DNA of 60,000 nt, from positions 706,810-766,809 of the forward strand of contig NW_019091386.1 in assembly GCF_001949145.1 (NCBI RefSeq). Reading direction: 5' to 3'. Under the pieces are notes generated by a model that made no database searches, was not told where the DNA came from, and was given only the letters and a program-made list of their open reading frames with translations. Source of the stretch: Acanthaster planci (Eukaryota; Echinodermata; Asteroidea; Valvatida; Acanthasteridae). Made by a program: the position numbers and the translations under genes. This document shows, piece by piece, positions 38,015 through 51,600 of the stretch (positions are counted from its first letter, which is position 1; each line of letters begins with the position of its first letter).

Positions 38015-41000
38015 ATGATTCCTCGTGCTTGTTTTTTAGCCTGGCTGCTGACGCTTTGCATGACCCACAGCCCTGTATCAAGTAGGTGTCCAAGTATTCA
38101 CTTCTTGTTTCTTCTCCATGATTCTAATATCCATAACTTTGCAGTCGGGTTACTGTGCTTTAATGCCTGTTGTAAAGTTTGGTTGGTTTTCAAATCGTGA
38201 AATTAGGAATCTTGTAACTACACTGTCACAGATGTTAGTCATCAGTCAGCAACAGATTTGGTAATATGTTTCTCGATTGGAACATTTTTTAGCTATGTAG
38301 TCATGTATCATCCGTTTTTATCACGTTATATCTTTGCATTATTGAAGCTACTGAACAACTCAACTGCTGCATTCTTAGAGTAATCATTCACCCATGTCAA
38401 AGGACTGGGGTTAACATTTGCTTCCACATGAAACTATTGTAGTGACGCCATTCTTACAGAAATTAGTCGAGTACTTTTTGAAGACATTGATTGACAGAGT
38501 TTCTTGTTTTGCTGGTTAGGTTTTGCCTGTACTGCCAAGTCAGCACTTGATAAACTAATTTGAGAAGAACACTAAGAAAGCACATTCAAAAACTGATATG
38601 TAAAAATTTATGGAAAATAGTTCAGGGCTGTCATCATCCACTAATTCTGCCGAGTTTATTAGGAAAGAAGTGATAATGGCCTTTAACCATGTCTCCCATC
38701 ATGTATCACACAAAATGATAGATCTAATTGCTGTGGTCTATTGAGGTAAATGATTGTCTCTTTACAACGACAAACAGGCCAGGAAGATGGCAATTTCCGG
38801 CTTGTGCCATACGGCATCAGCCTCAGTCGCCTGGAGGTCTACCACTCGGGCTCCTGGGGTCCCGTCTGTGCTGAAAACTGGGCCCTGCGTGAGTCGGTGG
38901 TGCTCTGCACTCAGATGGGCTTTAGGTTTGTTGGCAACTGGGACCGGGCGGATGTGGGCAGGGTGACACCTGCCAAGCTTGGCAACGTGCAGTGCCACGG
39001 GGATGAGAGCTCCATCCTAGATTGTAAGCACGGCCCACTGGGCGAGAACCGAAATTGCTCTGACGGATTGGTGACAGTGTATTGCACTGAGACTGTAGGT
39101 AAGGGGTTAAGATATGCCTGCGCCCAATACATGAATATATGAATAACAATTTTTAGATTTGAATATTTGTTGGTGGAATACTTTGAAATGTATTAAAGGA
39201 AAACCTCTGTTTCTTTGTAAACCAAGGTGGTTTCATAAAGCTTAATCCAAAAAGAAAAATGACATTTCTGTTTCAGGTTAGCAATTAATTCAAAGTTATT
39301 GTAATGATTATTATGTGTTGTTTTGTTTATTGATAAAAATTGCTGCTGATGAAGTTTAACCCCTTCGCTACGGATGACTGCTACTACCGCACCTTTGTGT
39401 GAGCATTAGTGCATACCACACATACAGTCTATTCANGCAGTCGCGGTCAAAATATTCCTTTCGCGAAGGGGTTAAGGGAAAATTCATCGTACTGCTAGAT
39501 ATTTGAATATTCAATGGAATTTGAGGTCAAATATTCAATAATCAGTTTTGATTTGGCCCAGCCCTAGACTTGATACAAGAAGCAGGGTCAGATATTGCAG
39601 TCATACTGTATGCAATGACACCTTGGAAATCTATGTTAAGGCCAAGATGACCGAGATGAGGTCAGGGGAAAAACTTGCTTTGGAACCTTTGTTGAAATTC
39701 TAGAGTATCCTTGTACATTTAAAGAGGATCTCCCAAAATTGCTGCATGGGACAGAAAGGACTCTGTTATGTTTACCACAGTTAGAGTCATTGCCGGTTTT
39801 GGGGGTTCAGTTGCCTTCAGACATAAACCATTCTAGCTCTGCACCCCCCCTCCTTGATCTAGCAAACTGTGCACCCAGGTTTTGCTTCTTTGTCACAGTA
39901 TTTTGATTCAGGATGGTAGAGTTAAGCCATCATTATTTTGAACACAGGCAGATGTTCCATCAAATACACATGATCTTTGTCTTGGTTTCTGCCCATGGCC
40001 CGATTATGTAACTGCTTCTCACTGTCTCGTCTCTGCAGACGTGGGCCGTTTGGTGGCTGCCTGCGGCATCCTTTTAAGCCTTCAACCCATGTTGTAAATC
40101 TGGGGGCCTCCATGGGAAGCAGTGCCATCACTGATCGGAGATGACCCTCATTAATAGATGACAGAAATTTCAGGATGTCAAATTGCCAAGGGGTTGTTCA
40201 TATTCGTTTACCCTAGTCGTTCTCTCTATTTGTTAGATTCTCAGTGTGAATGGTGTGCCCAAGTGTGACAAACAAAAAATTGATTTGTTTATAATGAGAA
40301 CGTTTTGCTTTACGAGTCATTGTCGTTTGCACTTCTCTTGGACTATTCCTCTCACTTCAGGTGGAACCGTCTCACTGAAGGATGGCGAGTCATTTTCCGA
40401 AGGTAGGGTGGAGGTCAGATTGCAGTTCAGAAACAAGACGTTCTACTACACCATTTGCGATGAGGGCTGGGACTTGGCCGATGCTGACAGGGTCTGCAGG
40501 GGCAGAGTGTACACCTATGACTCAGCCCTTGAAGCAGTGCGAGGGTCCTACTTTGGCGAGCATGCCGTGGGAGAGTCAGGCCTCGATGGAAAGTTTGATG
40601 GCTTTCTGACGTCCAGCGTGCAGTGCAACGCATCGTATTACAGCGTTCTCGATTGTCCCAACTCGGGCTGGTTCACCAGGAGCTGTCCTAGCGGAAAGAC
40701 TGCTGGAGTGAAATGCAAGGAATTTTCTGGTAGGAGGTGTATTTGGGTGATATTTTTCAGATTTTTTTCAGTGGGAACGGCTCCCAGATCTGTTGAAATA
40801 TCCACCAGATTTTCTGGAAGGAATTGACACAACTGAGGACAATGAAGCCCAGGGACCATAAGTGTGCACAGGATTTGATGCAGTTTGAAAACTCCTATTG
40901 GTCATCTTCACTATTCACACTTGCCGTGTGAATAGCTAAAGTTTCTCAACTGAGAGTACCACAAACTCCTTATCACAGCTTGATAAAAGCCAGTTTTTAC

Positions 41001-42624
41001 TTTAATTTGTACATCAAGGAATGCACAGTTTCTTGAGCTTTTTGTCATCGAGGTGCAAATGACAAGGCTGAGTTGAGCACTGAATTTATTTTGAACAAGC
41101 TTGGCTATTGTCCTGATTTTCCAATGAAACCAAAAAGTCGTGAGCTTTCCATGTTGTTATTCTTAGCTCTCGTAAATCCCCATCTCCAGTTTCCAACCTG
41201 TGCCCTTCCTTTGGCTATTTTTATTGAAAATGTTTGTTTACTGGTTTGTTTGTCACTGTTTTTTCCCCTTGTTTCTCGGTTGGGGTTAAGACCAGTACCA
41301 AGTCAATCTGACGCTTGTTGATGGGACTTCAAGATACAACGGCTTTGTCAAAGTTGCCATCAACAGTGTCCCGTCTGGGTCCATCTGCGACAGCAACCGT
41401 TACTGGAGTCTGCGAGAAGGCGACGTCGTGTGTCGCTCCTTGGGATTTGGCTATGCCCTCAACGTCTCGGTGGTCAAAAGCAGTCTGGAGCCACGGATCA
41501 ACAACGTCCACTGCAACGGGAATGAAATGTCACTCTCCCAATGCCTCAGGGGTGGGCTTTGCCCGCAGAGAGGTGAACTTGCCCCCACGGTCAACTGCAG
41601 TGGACCGCTCAGTACGTTTCAGGCAGAAGAAATCGGTGTTTTGTTCTAGACATTTAAGACCATCACAAAACCGCACAAGGGCATTGAATTCAAGTTCCAA
41701 TCTGTGAACATGAACCGCAACTTCCAAGATTCCACGTCAGACTTCTTCGAAGAGGTTGATCTTTCGCATTATAAAAGGTCTGCAGAAGTCGAATTTCACA
41801 TTTTTTTTTTCTTTACAGAGGCTGGTTATCATCCTATTGAGCTCCGTCCCAGCCAAATTAGGTTCAGGGGTGCAGAGGGCCTCCTCCGGATCCTGAGAAA
41901 CGGTCGCTGGGGAACCGTTTGTAATGCCAGCTGGACTCTGGAGAATGCACGGGTGGTATGCCGTCAGCTTGGGTACTCCTCTGTCATTAGGCACTGGTAC
42001 AGCTTCCACGGCTATGGACCAATCCACCTGAGTAACGTGAAATGCGCGGGGACAGAGCCACGCTTGGACCAGTGCCAGCATGACAGCTGGGGGGTCCACG
42101 ACGGGTGTAGCCACGCAATGGACGTGGCAGTGGAGTGTGGCTCAATAACACTAACAGGTCAGCTGTTTTTTTTTTTACCTGATTTTTAGTGAATGTGCGC
42201 ATGCTATAAGCCCAAGGCTGGGACTGTTGAAGGTGCTCTGTGGCCTACTTAGGAGAGCCAATGATGATCTTACTGTCGAGCAGTTTCTGACAAGTTTGAC
42301 ATGCCTTAATTCCCCCTTTATGTTCAACCAATTTACAATTAGATGTGCACAAAAATCTGTTTTCTTTGTTACAAATTAGCTTCAACCCAATACTGATTTT
42401 ACTTCTCTGCTTTCAAGGTTATAAAATACATGCCAGATGAACTCTATTAGTAGAGAACCATTCCCTGTGTCTTACTTGCACACGTTGCAATTCCGCTGTA
42501 AACAGACATTGCACTTGTAGGATTTGGTTCTGAATTTTATTGTTTACTATTTTTTTCCTCCGCAGTAAATTTCACGTTGATCGCAGTTCTGGCAAGCATG
42601 GCCAAGTTTGTCAGTCACCAGTGA
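38015..42624 (+). CDS. Secreted protein with four group A SRCR domains
   Basis: Six exons: 38015-38081, 38778-39098, 40361-40729, 41291-41611, 41819-42157 and 42566-42624. Every intron is phase 1, so each scavenger receptor cysteine-rich domain is one shuffling-competent exon. The product is 491 residues: signal peptide (1-22, ACFLAWLLTLCMTHSPVS), SRCR domains at about 23-129, 130-252, 253-359 and 360-472, and a short tail VNFTLIAVLASMAKFVSHQ. Each domain keeps six cysteines, placed as in group A (for example VCAEN, VLCTQ, VQCHG, LDCKH, NCSDG, VYC in domain 1). The tail is too short and too weakly hydrophobic for a clear membrane anchor, so secretion is inferred. SRCR proteins bind polyanionic or microbial ligands and are expanded in sea urchins and amphioxus. 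The exact orthologue is not clear. Confidence 0.9.
39356..39475. mobile_element. TTAA-flanked MITE with CCCCTTCGC termini, in SRCR intron 2
   Basis: TTAA at both ends (39356-39359 and 39472-39475) surrounds 112 bases that begin CCCCTTCGC and end with the exact reverse complement GCGAAGGGG. TTAA target duplication with CCC termini is the layout of piggyBac-type non-autonomous elements. A single unresolved base (N) is at 39436. No coding capacity. Confidence 0.7.
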
Positions 42625-43198
42625 TGGATTGATGATGAACTGGGAAAACAAAGAATGCAGGTTCAGGGTCGTGCGTTTTGCTGTCTGTAATAAGTAGATG
42701 TAATGTATTTTGATGATATAAAGTTCTTGCCATTACCCGTGTGGTTTACCGGCATACAATTTCTTCAAAACTGATCATGGTGTACATTATTTATCAACCT
42801 CATTTTTAAGTAATTTTGGGAAATAATTCGTATACGTGTAGTAAGTGCCAAATTTGCCCGGTGTTGTGATTGAATTGACCTTTCTTTATATTTTTATCAT
42901 TTGAGTCAGCCAACTTGTAACTCAGTTTGGAGTGCCGTTTTTTATAATCACAGTAATTGGCTCATGTGTCAAGTGGATAAAAAACTTTATCAGGTCTGTT
43001 TCTTTTAATTGCCATGACAATGTGCAGATTGATCTTTTATGGGGAGTAATGTTTAAGCACAACTCTCATTAATAATCTGTCGTGATTCATACAGTACTTA
43101 AAAAGGTATGCTGTCATAAGCAGTCATAGATGAAGTTGTAAGTTCTTGTTTTCTAAAGTTCTTTGAACTCTAAAGCTAATTTTTCAACAATGTACTTC

Positions 43199-43204
43199 AA
43201 TAAA
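43199..43204 (+). terminator. Possible poly(A) signal of the SRCR gene
   Basis: AATAAA about 575 bases after the stop codon is the first canonical hexamer I noticed on this strand. A variant TATAAA at about 42718-42723 is closer. There is no strong GT-rich element to decide between them. Confidence 0.3.
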
Positions 43205-44456
43205 TTACCATGTGAATCAATATTCTCATACTATCTTCAAGCAAACTTGAACTCTCTATTCTGATTGGTTGATCCATAGCAATAAACGATGTGATACATA
43301 AATACATATTGTACCGTTCGTATCAAACCCCATGTAATGTACTTTTCGAACTCAACGCATTGCGTTATTTTGATGCTAAAAGCAAAACGAACATCTGGAA
43401 AATTTGCTGTAGATTCAAAGGCGTACGTTTGCATGCACAGGCCCCTGTAACATCTTTATTGCATGTCAAATTTGCTGGAAGATAAATCCTGTAAACCACG
43501 ACTTCAGCCTTGTGGCATATGGGACACAGACGCACTACACTATTCCACTCATGCTCGTGTGATAACCAATAATGTTGAAACTGTGACCAATAAATGGCAT
43601 TATTGTAATCAGTTTTAAGGCATAGCAGTACGCGATTGCAAGAAACTGTTAAGATGTAGATGTAAAAGTTCTTAGTTTTTCTGAAGTTTTTTTTAACTCG
43701 AAAAAGTAATTTTCAAGAATACACTTCTAAACTTGTCCATATGAATCGCTGCTTCCATAATTGTCATGACTGTGACCAAAAATAAAACTTCTGTATTTCA
43801 TAAACGTCAAGGAGTTCTCTTGCTGATGATTTTTTTAAGTTCAAAGATAACTTAGTCATGGGTGAACCCTGGCTCACGAACATGACCCTGAACTTGTGAT
43901 AAGGATGCATCTTTGCCAAAAATATGGCCAATTGTTGCTGACATAGGGCAGAGCTGGCCGTGTACATGTTATAGAGAGTTGCGACATGAGGGTCACTACT
44001 ATTGGAAACTAATTGGCAGGTGTATGCACCTGTGCTCACTGGCAGATGGGCAGTAGTCAGAGGCTCTATTGTGCATATAATGAACAGCCATTTTGTTTCC
44101 AAAATCTGAAGCTGGCACTACGCTCTACATTCAGCTCAGACATAGGGCAGATAAGGTGCCCCACCTTGGGGAAAAGTAAGTATTATTTTTGCGCTGAACC
44201 ATTCAAAACCCCTAGATCAGCTCTTGATAAGTCGAATGAGTGCCACTTAAACTTAATGAGACAGCAGATGCAAATTACTTATTTCTGCATTAACTGAGGA
44301 TTCTCACGAAGAGATTTAAAATCTTTCAAGTTCTGAAATGGAGTGAAAGTCTCTCAAATCTAAGCCCAGTGGCCTGTGCAGTGGGGTGTTTATTTTTTGA
44401 TTGGAGTGGACTCATAATGTCTGAAGTTTGATACCCTACCATTTTTTTTAGCCAAC

Positions 44457-44748
44457 AGTGGCGTATCGAGTGGGGGGGGGGGGGCACTGGGCAACCTGCC
44501 CCCCCCCGACAGGTTTTTCTTTTCTTTCTTTTTATTTTACAAAGGATACTTCATAGGTAAGAAAGTAATCGTTACATATTTATCAAATATACGCACCAAA
44601 ACCCAGAGAAACAACAACATGAAATAAAAGCAAGGATATCGGGACCGTGAGTAAGGTTTTGATATTTTTTCTCCATCAACGTCACGTTGGATGAGCCTGA
44701 AGCATTCGCCTTTGAACCCCCCCCCCAACCAAAGGTGGATACGCCGCT
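44457..44748. mobile_element. MITE with GGCGTATC termini
   Basis: The left end AGTGGCGTATCGAGTGGGG pairs with the right end CAAAGGTGGATACGCCGCT (reverse complement AGCGGCGTATCCACC...), with G-runs just inside the left end and C-runs just inside the right end. About 292 bp, no coding capacity. Ends like these are common in hAT-type and related short elements of marine invertebrates; I do not assign a superfamily. Confidence 0.7.
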
Positions 44749-45623
44749 ATATGTCAGGTCCTGTATTTGACCCGGACTCCAGTACAAAGTGGTTTAATTT
44801 TTCTTTAGGGGAAACAGACAGTCCAACTGTAAGAGGCTACATTGTGAAATCAATCCAGCTCGAAGGAGTCGAGCGGCTTCTAGGTGAGTCAGAGACTTGA
44901 AGCTGATAAGCATTTAACCTTTTCACCCTGTGTTTGGTGCTCGGGTTGCTCGTCCATTTAATTATCCGGTCAACTTCTGTAACAACCGTGTCCAGTTTAA
45001 AATTCATTCCCCCCCTTTGCTTTTTTTCTGTTCGATCATATGAGGATTCCGTAAGAGGTTGAAATACTTGAAATTCACGACAGCCTCAAATTCAAACTTT
45101 GGGGATCGCTCAGCGTTTTGGCTTGCAAGCGCGTCCGCCACTGATGTTAGATGCATGGCGTTATTTGCGCTATTGGTCCGAAGTTTTTCAGTAAAACACA
45201 AAACAGCCGTAGAGATTAAAACCGAAGCTCGTATCAATGATTAAAAAAATTGTGTGATAAAATAAATGTTCAAAGGTTACATGGAGTAAATAAATAAAAA
45301 TTGTAAACTTAAATTTATTACATTTTTTCTAAAGTTTAGTCTTTGAAAAATGAGTTCTAAACTACTTTAGCTTGATAAACTGTTTCAATTACATGAAGTT
45401 TGAATTATATTGACAAAGTCAAACAAGTCCAAAATGGCTGGCGCGTAAACATGAATCTGGACCACTTGTAATGACAGCAAAAATACACGTCAACCATCAA
45501 CCAAAGACATCTTGAAGAATCAAAAGACTTTCATGGCATCAACAAATTCCCTGAAACCAGCAAGATAAATATGAGAAGATTTTAGGGAGGAAAACAGTCG
45601 AAATCTTGGCACAGTACTTCATC

Positions 45624-48600
45624 ATGCAGCCGACGGCAACACTGCTGCAAGGTAGCGTACAAAAAGCCGATCGCTTCTCGCAGCGAAACGATGCCAGTTT
45701 ACGGGCAAAGGCAAAACAGGCGGTGCTGCATGAACTCAGCGAAGGTCTTCGCGTCAAGGCAATGAAGATGAGGTTAGCTGCACGAGGGGATAGTAAATTG
45801 GACACCAGAGGAGACGGCAGTGATCCAGGAAATTTGGGAATGAAGAAAAGAAAGGAAGAAGAATTGGCTCAAAGGCCAGCAACAAAAATGTGAGCTTACT
45901 CAAACTCAAGTGGTGGAATTGAATAGGCCTATTGTAGAACTACCGTGTTTGTGGTCTGCTTCGCTTGCGCTCCCACGGAGTAAAGTGGACGATGAAACTC
46001 AGACTCTACATGCTCTAGGCATGCTAGGGGTAGGCTACGTATGTCACTCCCACTCAGAATAGGCCCTAGTTTTACTATTCTAAATAGAGTCATCTTACAA
46101 AATGCGGGAAGAGTTCCATATACGGATGCCAGTATGACCTATTATAAGCCACCAGAAAGCAAAAACATGTCCAGAAAAGCTCAATTTAGGAGGGAAAACA
46201 CCCAGTCGTTTACTGAGAAAATATTTTGAATTTTTCAGACCAGTCTCATAAGGTTTGTGCACGGGGAGTCAAGTTATCCCGTGGAGGAATAAAAACATAG
46301 GCTACCCCCAGAACTGTGGGATCAGACGTCTGCCCCACTCCCACAAATGTTCATGGGAGCGGGGTGGACATTGGACCCCACAGTTCTAGGGATAGCGTTA
46401 AGTGGCATCCATATATGAAACTCTTTCCAAAAATGCTTGACTTAATTTTTCCTTTTTGTCTGTTTTGTAGTTGAGTTTGACTGGATTTTACCGGTAATAT
46501 TCGAGTATTACTACACATTGGCATGAATGTTAACCCTAACCTTCCCCAACCACACAGAATTAAACAGTTGTAAAGTGTTTAATTCTGTGGGGATAGGTCT
46601 GGTAGGCCCACAACAGCTGACTTTTGCATTGGGTTTGGCATACCTCAGAAAAACAAAGTCCAACAGCCTCTGTGCACAAAGTCCCATATGGGTATCTAAC
46701 TTTGTGTGAATGGGGAAGGTTAGGGCCAGCAACCCTTGGGGGGTTAGGGTTAAAGTATTAAAGATTGTCAGCTGGCATAGCTGGTTTGAGTTACCCTAAT
46801 TTTAGGTTTTTTAACATGTTTAAAGGGTCAAATTATGAAGTTCTGGTTGTTCGGCCTGCTATAGTTTCTTTTGTGTGTCATAAGCCTGTTTCTTTTTCTA
46901 CTTTATTTTTTCTCTTTCTTTCTTGAAAATTCCACATTCACCCAGCAGGTCTCGCATTCCAGTCGCCAGGTCACAGGGTAAGACGACCCCCAAGACAGTC
47001 CCCCGTGTCCACTTCCAAAGTCCCGACACCATGCCAAAGAAGGAGATGTCCCAGCCTGGCGTACCATTGTCTGCACCGTCAAGTCGCCTGCCTAGGGCAA
47101 GACCTGGCTATACCTGGAACATGGGTGGCCGGCTGAAAGAAATCAGAATAAGGTATGTGACAAGCTCACACTGACCTACCTGCAGTGTGTAGGGTTCAAC
47201 AGTTTTTTTTTGGTTTAAATTTTACACCTTGGAGAAACTTTAAGTAAGTTCTTAAGGCCAGTTCATACTTGCTTGGTGCGACAGTGACTACAAACATGGT
47301 TTTGTGACATCTGATCAAATGTTCTCACCGCACATTTCAACTCAAGCAAAATTTTCTGCAAATGTCATTTTATGACAAATTTACTTTGTTTCTGCATATT
47401 CCTAAAACATGAACTGACCCTTCTGTGTCCGTTTTGAATTCTTTGATTCAATGTTTCTGAATAAATCATGTAATATCAAATATATAAAAGATAAAAGTCG
47501 TTGCTAACAAGAACATGGTTTCATGTGCGTTTTTCTTTCAGACATCTTGCAAGAAAGTTCCTCCATATTTGGATGGCTGCAGCATTTGGCCGCATTCGCC
47601 CGTCTGTCGTAAGGTATGCTGTGCTGTTGTCATCTACAATGTCTACTGAAGAAAGAACTATACTTCACATATTCAAAGGCTAATCTCTTGTGATTTGAAA
47701 GAGAAAAGGTCACTTTTTGTCCCCCATTTAGGCAACATTACAGGAAGCGTTTGCTGTCCATAGCCTTCAGAGAATGGACCGATTTCTGGTGGACTAGTCG
47801 TAAAGAATGGAAATTGCAGATCAGAGCAGACTACCACAGGAGGTAAGTGTCGTCAAATCGCAGGATGCAGCTGCAGCACCATGTCCATTATAAACTTGAA
47901 TTGATTGGTTCTGGATGCTGTCTGAAATACTGATTCATGATTAAGTGATTCTATTTGGTCGAAACGTGACCCTTGAAGAACGTGGGAGCGTTTCATGAAT
48001 GGTTGGACTGGATTTGGTCGTAGAATGGTTTGCTTATAATAGTTTTTGGTGTCCGCTTGCTTTTACCAAGTTGAAGGAATAAGAAGTCAAACAGATGTTT
48101 TGTCAACACATCATTTCTGTGGTTCTGGCTTCAGGTGAACCACACATATTTCATACATGTATGTGGCCTGTTTCTCTAATCCCATGAAAAAGCCTATTTT
48201 GTAAGTAGGTAAGCTTCGATTGAAATCAAAGATTGTAGCGTGCCGAAGGCGCAAGATGAATAACTCTGCCCAAAAGGTGTAATTACCACGGGCGCCATTC
48301 GAGCAAGCGATACGCCTGTGCAGTTTACTATAACGCTTAGGCGCAGGCTCACCAGGTGCACGTGTCTGCCATCTTGCGTCGTGTAGCGGCGCTATACGAT
48401 CTTTGATCGAAATACAGCACTCATCAAGAATGTAGTCAAGTCTTTCCTAACAAAGCCAAGAGTGCTCGTTTTTGAAGCCATTCATAAACACAAGCCAATT
48501 TCCAAAGTGATCCTATCACCCTCAGGTTTTGGGGGGAGGGTTGTTTGCTGTTTTGGGGATCACAATCGTACACAACATATGTTGTTCCATTTCAGGTATC

Positions 48601-51600
48601 GCCTTTGCCAGACAGTGTGGTATGCTTGGAAAGAATTTGTCCTGCTGGAGAAAATCAAATGCTCGAAAGAAGCTGTAGCAGTCGCACACGGTAAGTACGT
48701 GAACAACTGAAAAGCAGCTTGAGCCCACTCCACGCGATTTTACCGTCTGTCAGTGCCAACTGCTGAGGTACATTTTACAGTTGGAGAGAACGTTGCCACA
48801 CGGTATGGGGCTTTCCAACTGTTGGCGGGAACATTTTCTTCCCTCATGGTCATGTCCAACTTCTTTGGCTACAGCTAGCCAAAGCATGCAAGTCTATGGG
48901 AAAATGCCTGCTGCGGCTAGCTGGAGTCTTCCATTGCTGGACATGTTATTGCTAGTCATAGTCGATTGTGACATGGCCTGTCTTGAGCTAGTAAAAACCA
49001 TCGAAAACCTTTGGAAATGAAATCTGCCTGAATCGATACAGGAACCACGTTTCAACAAATGTACACACCCAACCTTTGCAAATCGATTTTCAGCCAACGG
49101 GAAGCTAGAGTCCCGCGTCTTGGACGCCTGGAAGGTCCACGTCGTCAGGCGCAGGGCCAAGGCTGCGCTCCGCTGCAAGGCCGACAGCCACGCGGCAGTT
49201 CGATACTTAGCATGGGCCTGGATGCAATGGGTGTCACAGAGACGAGAAGCCCTGGACAGACATGAGGCCGACGACTACGCCGTACAGCACTGGGCTCAGG
49301 TCCTTGTACATAAGGTAGATGCATGCCTTCTGGATTGGCTTTAGACAGAGCCAGAGAACCTAGCATTGTTTGGCCCGCTGTCATTCCCTGGCATACTCCC
49401 AGTACTGAGAGACGTAATGGGATAAAGTTTAATTATCATCCTTGTGTTTGGATAGAAGCTCATTTTTGAACACCGAAGTTTTGTAACTTCAGAATTGGAA
49501 AAAAAAATCAGTGCAATGAAGCAGCACCGCATGTTATGTTTAGATCTGTGTTCATGTTTTCTCGGGGAGGATGCAAACACAATTCTTCCTTCCGGCTCTC
49601 CCTTCAAAGCCTGTTTTTCCCCCTCGCTAGCGTCAGCAGAAAAAAAAAAGAAAAATTAATTTCTGAAACCAATTCTGGACCCCACAGATCACGAAACACC
49701 GTCATACAGCTTTTCCCCAGAACAGTTAAATTCCTCTTTTTTTTTCCACATTACAAGTTGAAGGATGCCGTTTGCAATCTCTCAGTTGTACTTCTTAAAG
49801 TTACCTGCATTTCATCAAACATTCGTGGCCAACCATTTGCCACGACCACGTTTCATTTGTTGTAATCATGCCTTAGATGTGGCAGAGATGGAGGGCAGCG
49901 ACTCGTGACAGGCTGGAACAACATCTCAAGAACCAACAGGGCATCAACCTGCACGAGAGGAACTTGGTTGCTCGGTGCTTTGACCGTGGACTGGTACCGT
50001 ACACGGCCCACCGCAGAAAACGCAGGCGAGAAAAGGGTATGTACTCTCTCAGCTTAATATACTACTTGAAGGTGGAGTTTGGCTATCCTCAGAAAAAAAG
50101 TGGACTTCAAAAGATCTACATGTGTCTGCTGCAGGATAAAGCTCAGCTTTGTTAGGTCTGACTTGGCCCTACAAGCCTGTACCTTGGTGTCATGCCTACG
50201 TACAGTGTGACACAACTATTAAAATAATGAGAACGCAGTTCTGTATCGATTATTTAGGACTTTTTCCAAGCGTGGTGGTTTAAGAGCCGTGCCAGGGTCC
50301 CAGGGTGAGATTGGAATCTTAAAACTTGGATTCAAAGCAAAGATGGTACCACCAACTGAGTATGACAAGGTCCAGCTGAGATCCATAGTTAACCAAAGCT
50401 GGACCAACTGATTCTGAAATAGGGAAATAGCTCATTGTTGGACTTGGCCGGTCAACTGTTCAACGGTCAACAGGTCAACTTTCAATCGTGCACACCACAC
50501 ACTTGAAGGACACGACACATGACGGATTGAGTGCGGTTTTAGCCATGACTGCGTCTTGCTCCTGTTTGAAACGTTTATTTCATTTCAACACCTACTCTCA
50601 CAAGTTAGCCTGCCTCCAGATTCACCTTACTAACAAATAAAATCAAACTCTGATGCCTCAGTATTCCCGAATGGACATCTATCCAATATCTACCCACAGC
50701 CTACGCCTCCCAGCTGTACCGAGATTACCTCCTACGCAGTAGTTGGCAGCAGTGGTACGGCCGCTGGTACACCTTGAAGCTCATGTACGAACAGCGAGAC
50801 ATATTGAATGCCATGGCAGAGCGGAGCCGACTCAGGAAGCATTTTGTCAGATGGAGACACTGTATCCTTTCAACAGTTTACCAACTTTGCTACATTTTTG
50901 AGCACTTTGCTTTCTTTTTTATCTTGTGCTTGACCCAAAGTCCTTAATCACTTTGCTCAAAACCTTCCCCAATTCCTTGTGTTCGAAATCATTCACTGCT
51001 CCCAAATACTATGCCGCAACCTTTGTTCTGTAACTTTTCAAGAGGTGTCAAGCCTCATTTTGCCCTAATAATGACCCAGTTGAACCTTCCTCAACCCTTC
51101 AAAATCTATCAAAATCTCTGTAGTGGTGGAGTTTGTACGCTCTAGGAAGGTTAGTGTTAACAGATGGAAGAACTAAGGCACATGATCACAGTACACTCAA
51201 CAAGGCATCAGTAACGGTGCACTCAATATGCCAGCTGTTGTTTAGACATGGCAAATCGGGAATTCTTTCAGTTTCCTTAATTCTACAAAGTCGTGACATT
51301 GCAGTCGGAGAAGCGACTGAAGATGAGACTAGCCCAGCAGCAGTACAGATGCCAACTCTTGGTAAGCTTTCCCAGACCAACAGTAAATGAATCAGTAACA
51401 ATCATATTGAACTTGCCTCTCTTGTAAGTTCATTTCAGGCCATTCAAGCTACTGAAATCTGAAAATGGCATCTCAAATGGCATCAGCCTCTTCCTTTGTG
51501 ACACTCAACACTGGCAGACCTCCAGAATAGTTCGTTAGACTGAAAACTTCAGTGTGATCAAATCTGATCAAGCACTTCTCTTGGAGTGAATAACTCATAA

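Larger units (their letters stand above)
42625..45623. other. Intergenic region between the SRCR gene and SFI1
   Basis: Contains the 3' UTR of the SRCR gene, with a possible poly(A) signal at 43199, a 292-bp MITE (44457-44748), and the 5' UTR/promoter of SFI1 just before 45624. I see no further exon. Confidence 0.6.
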
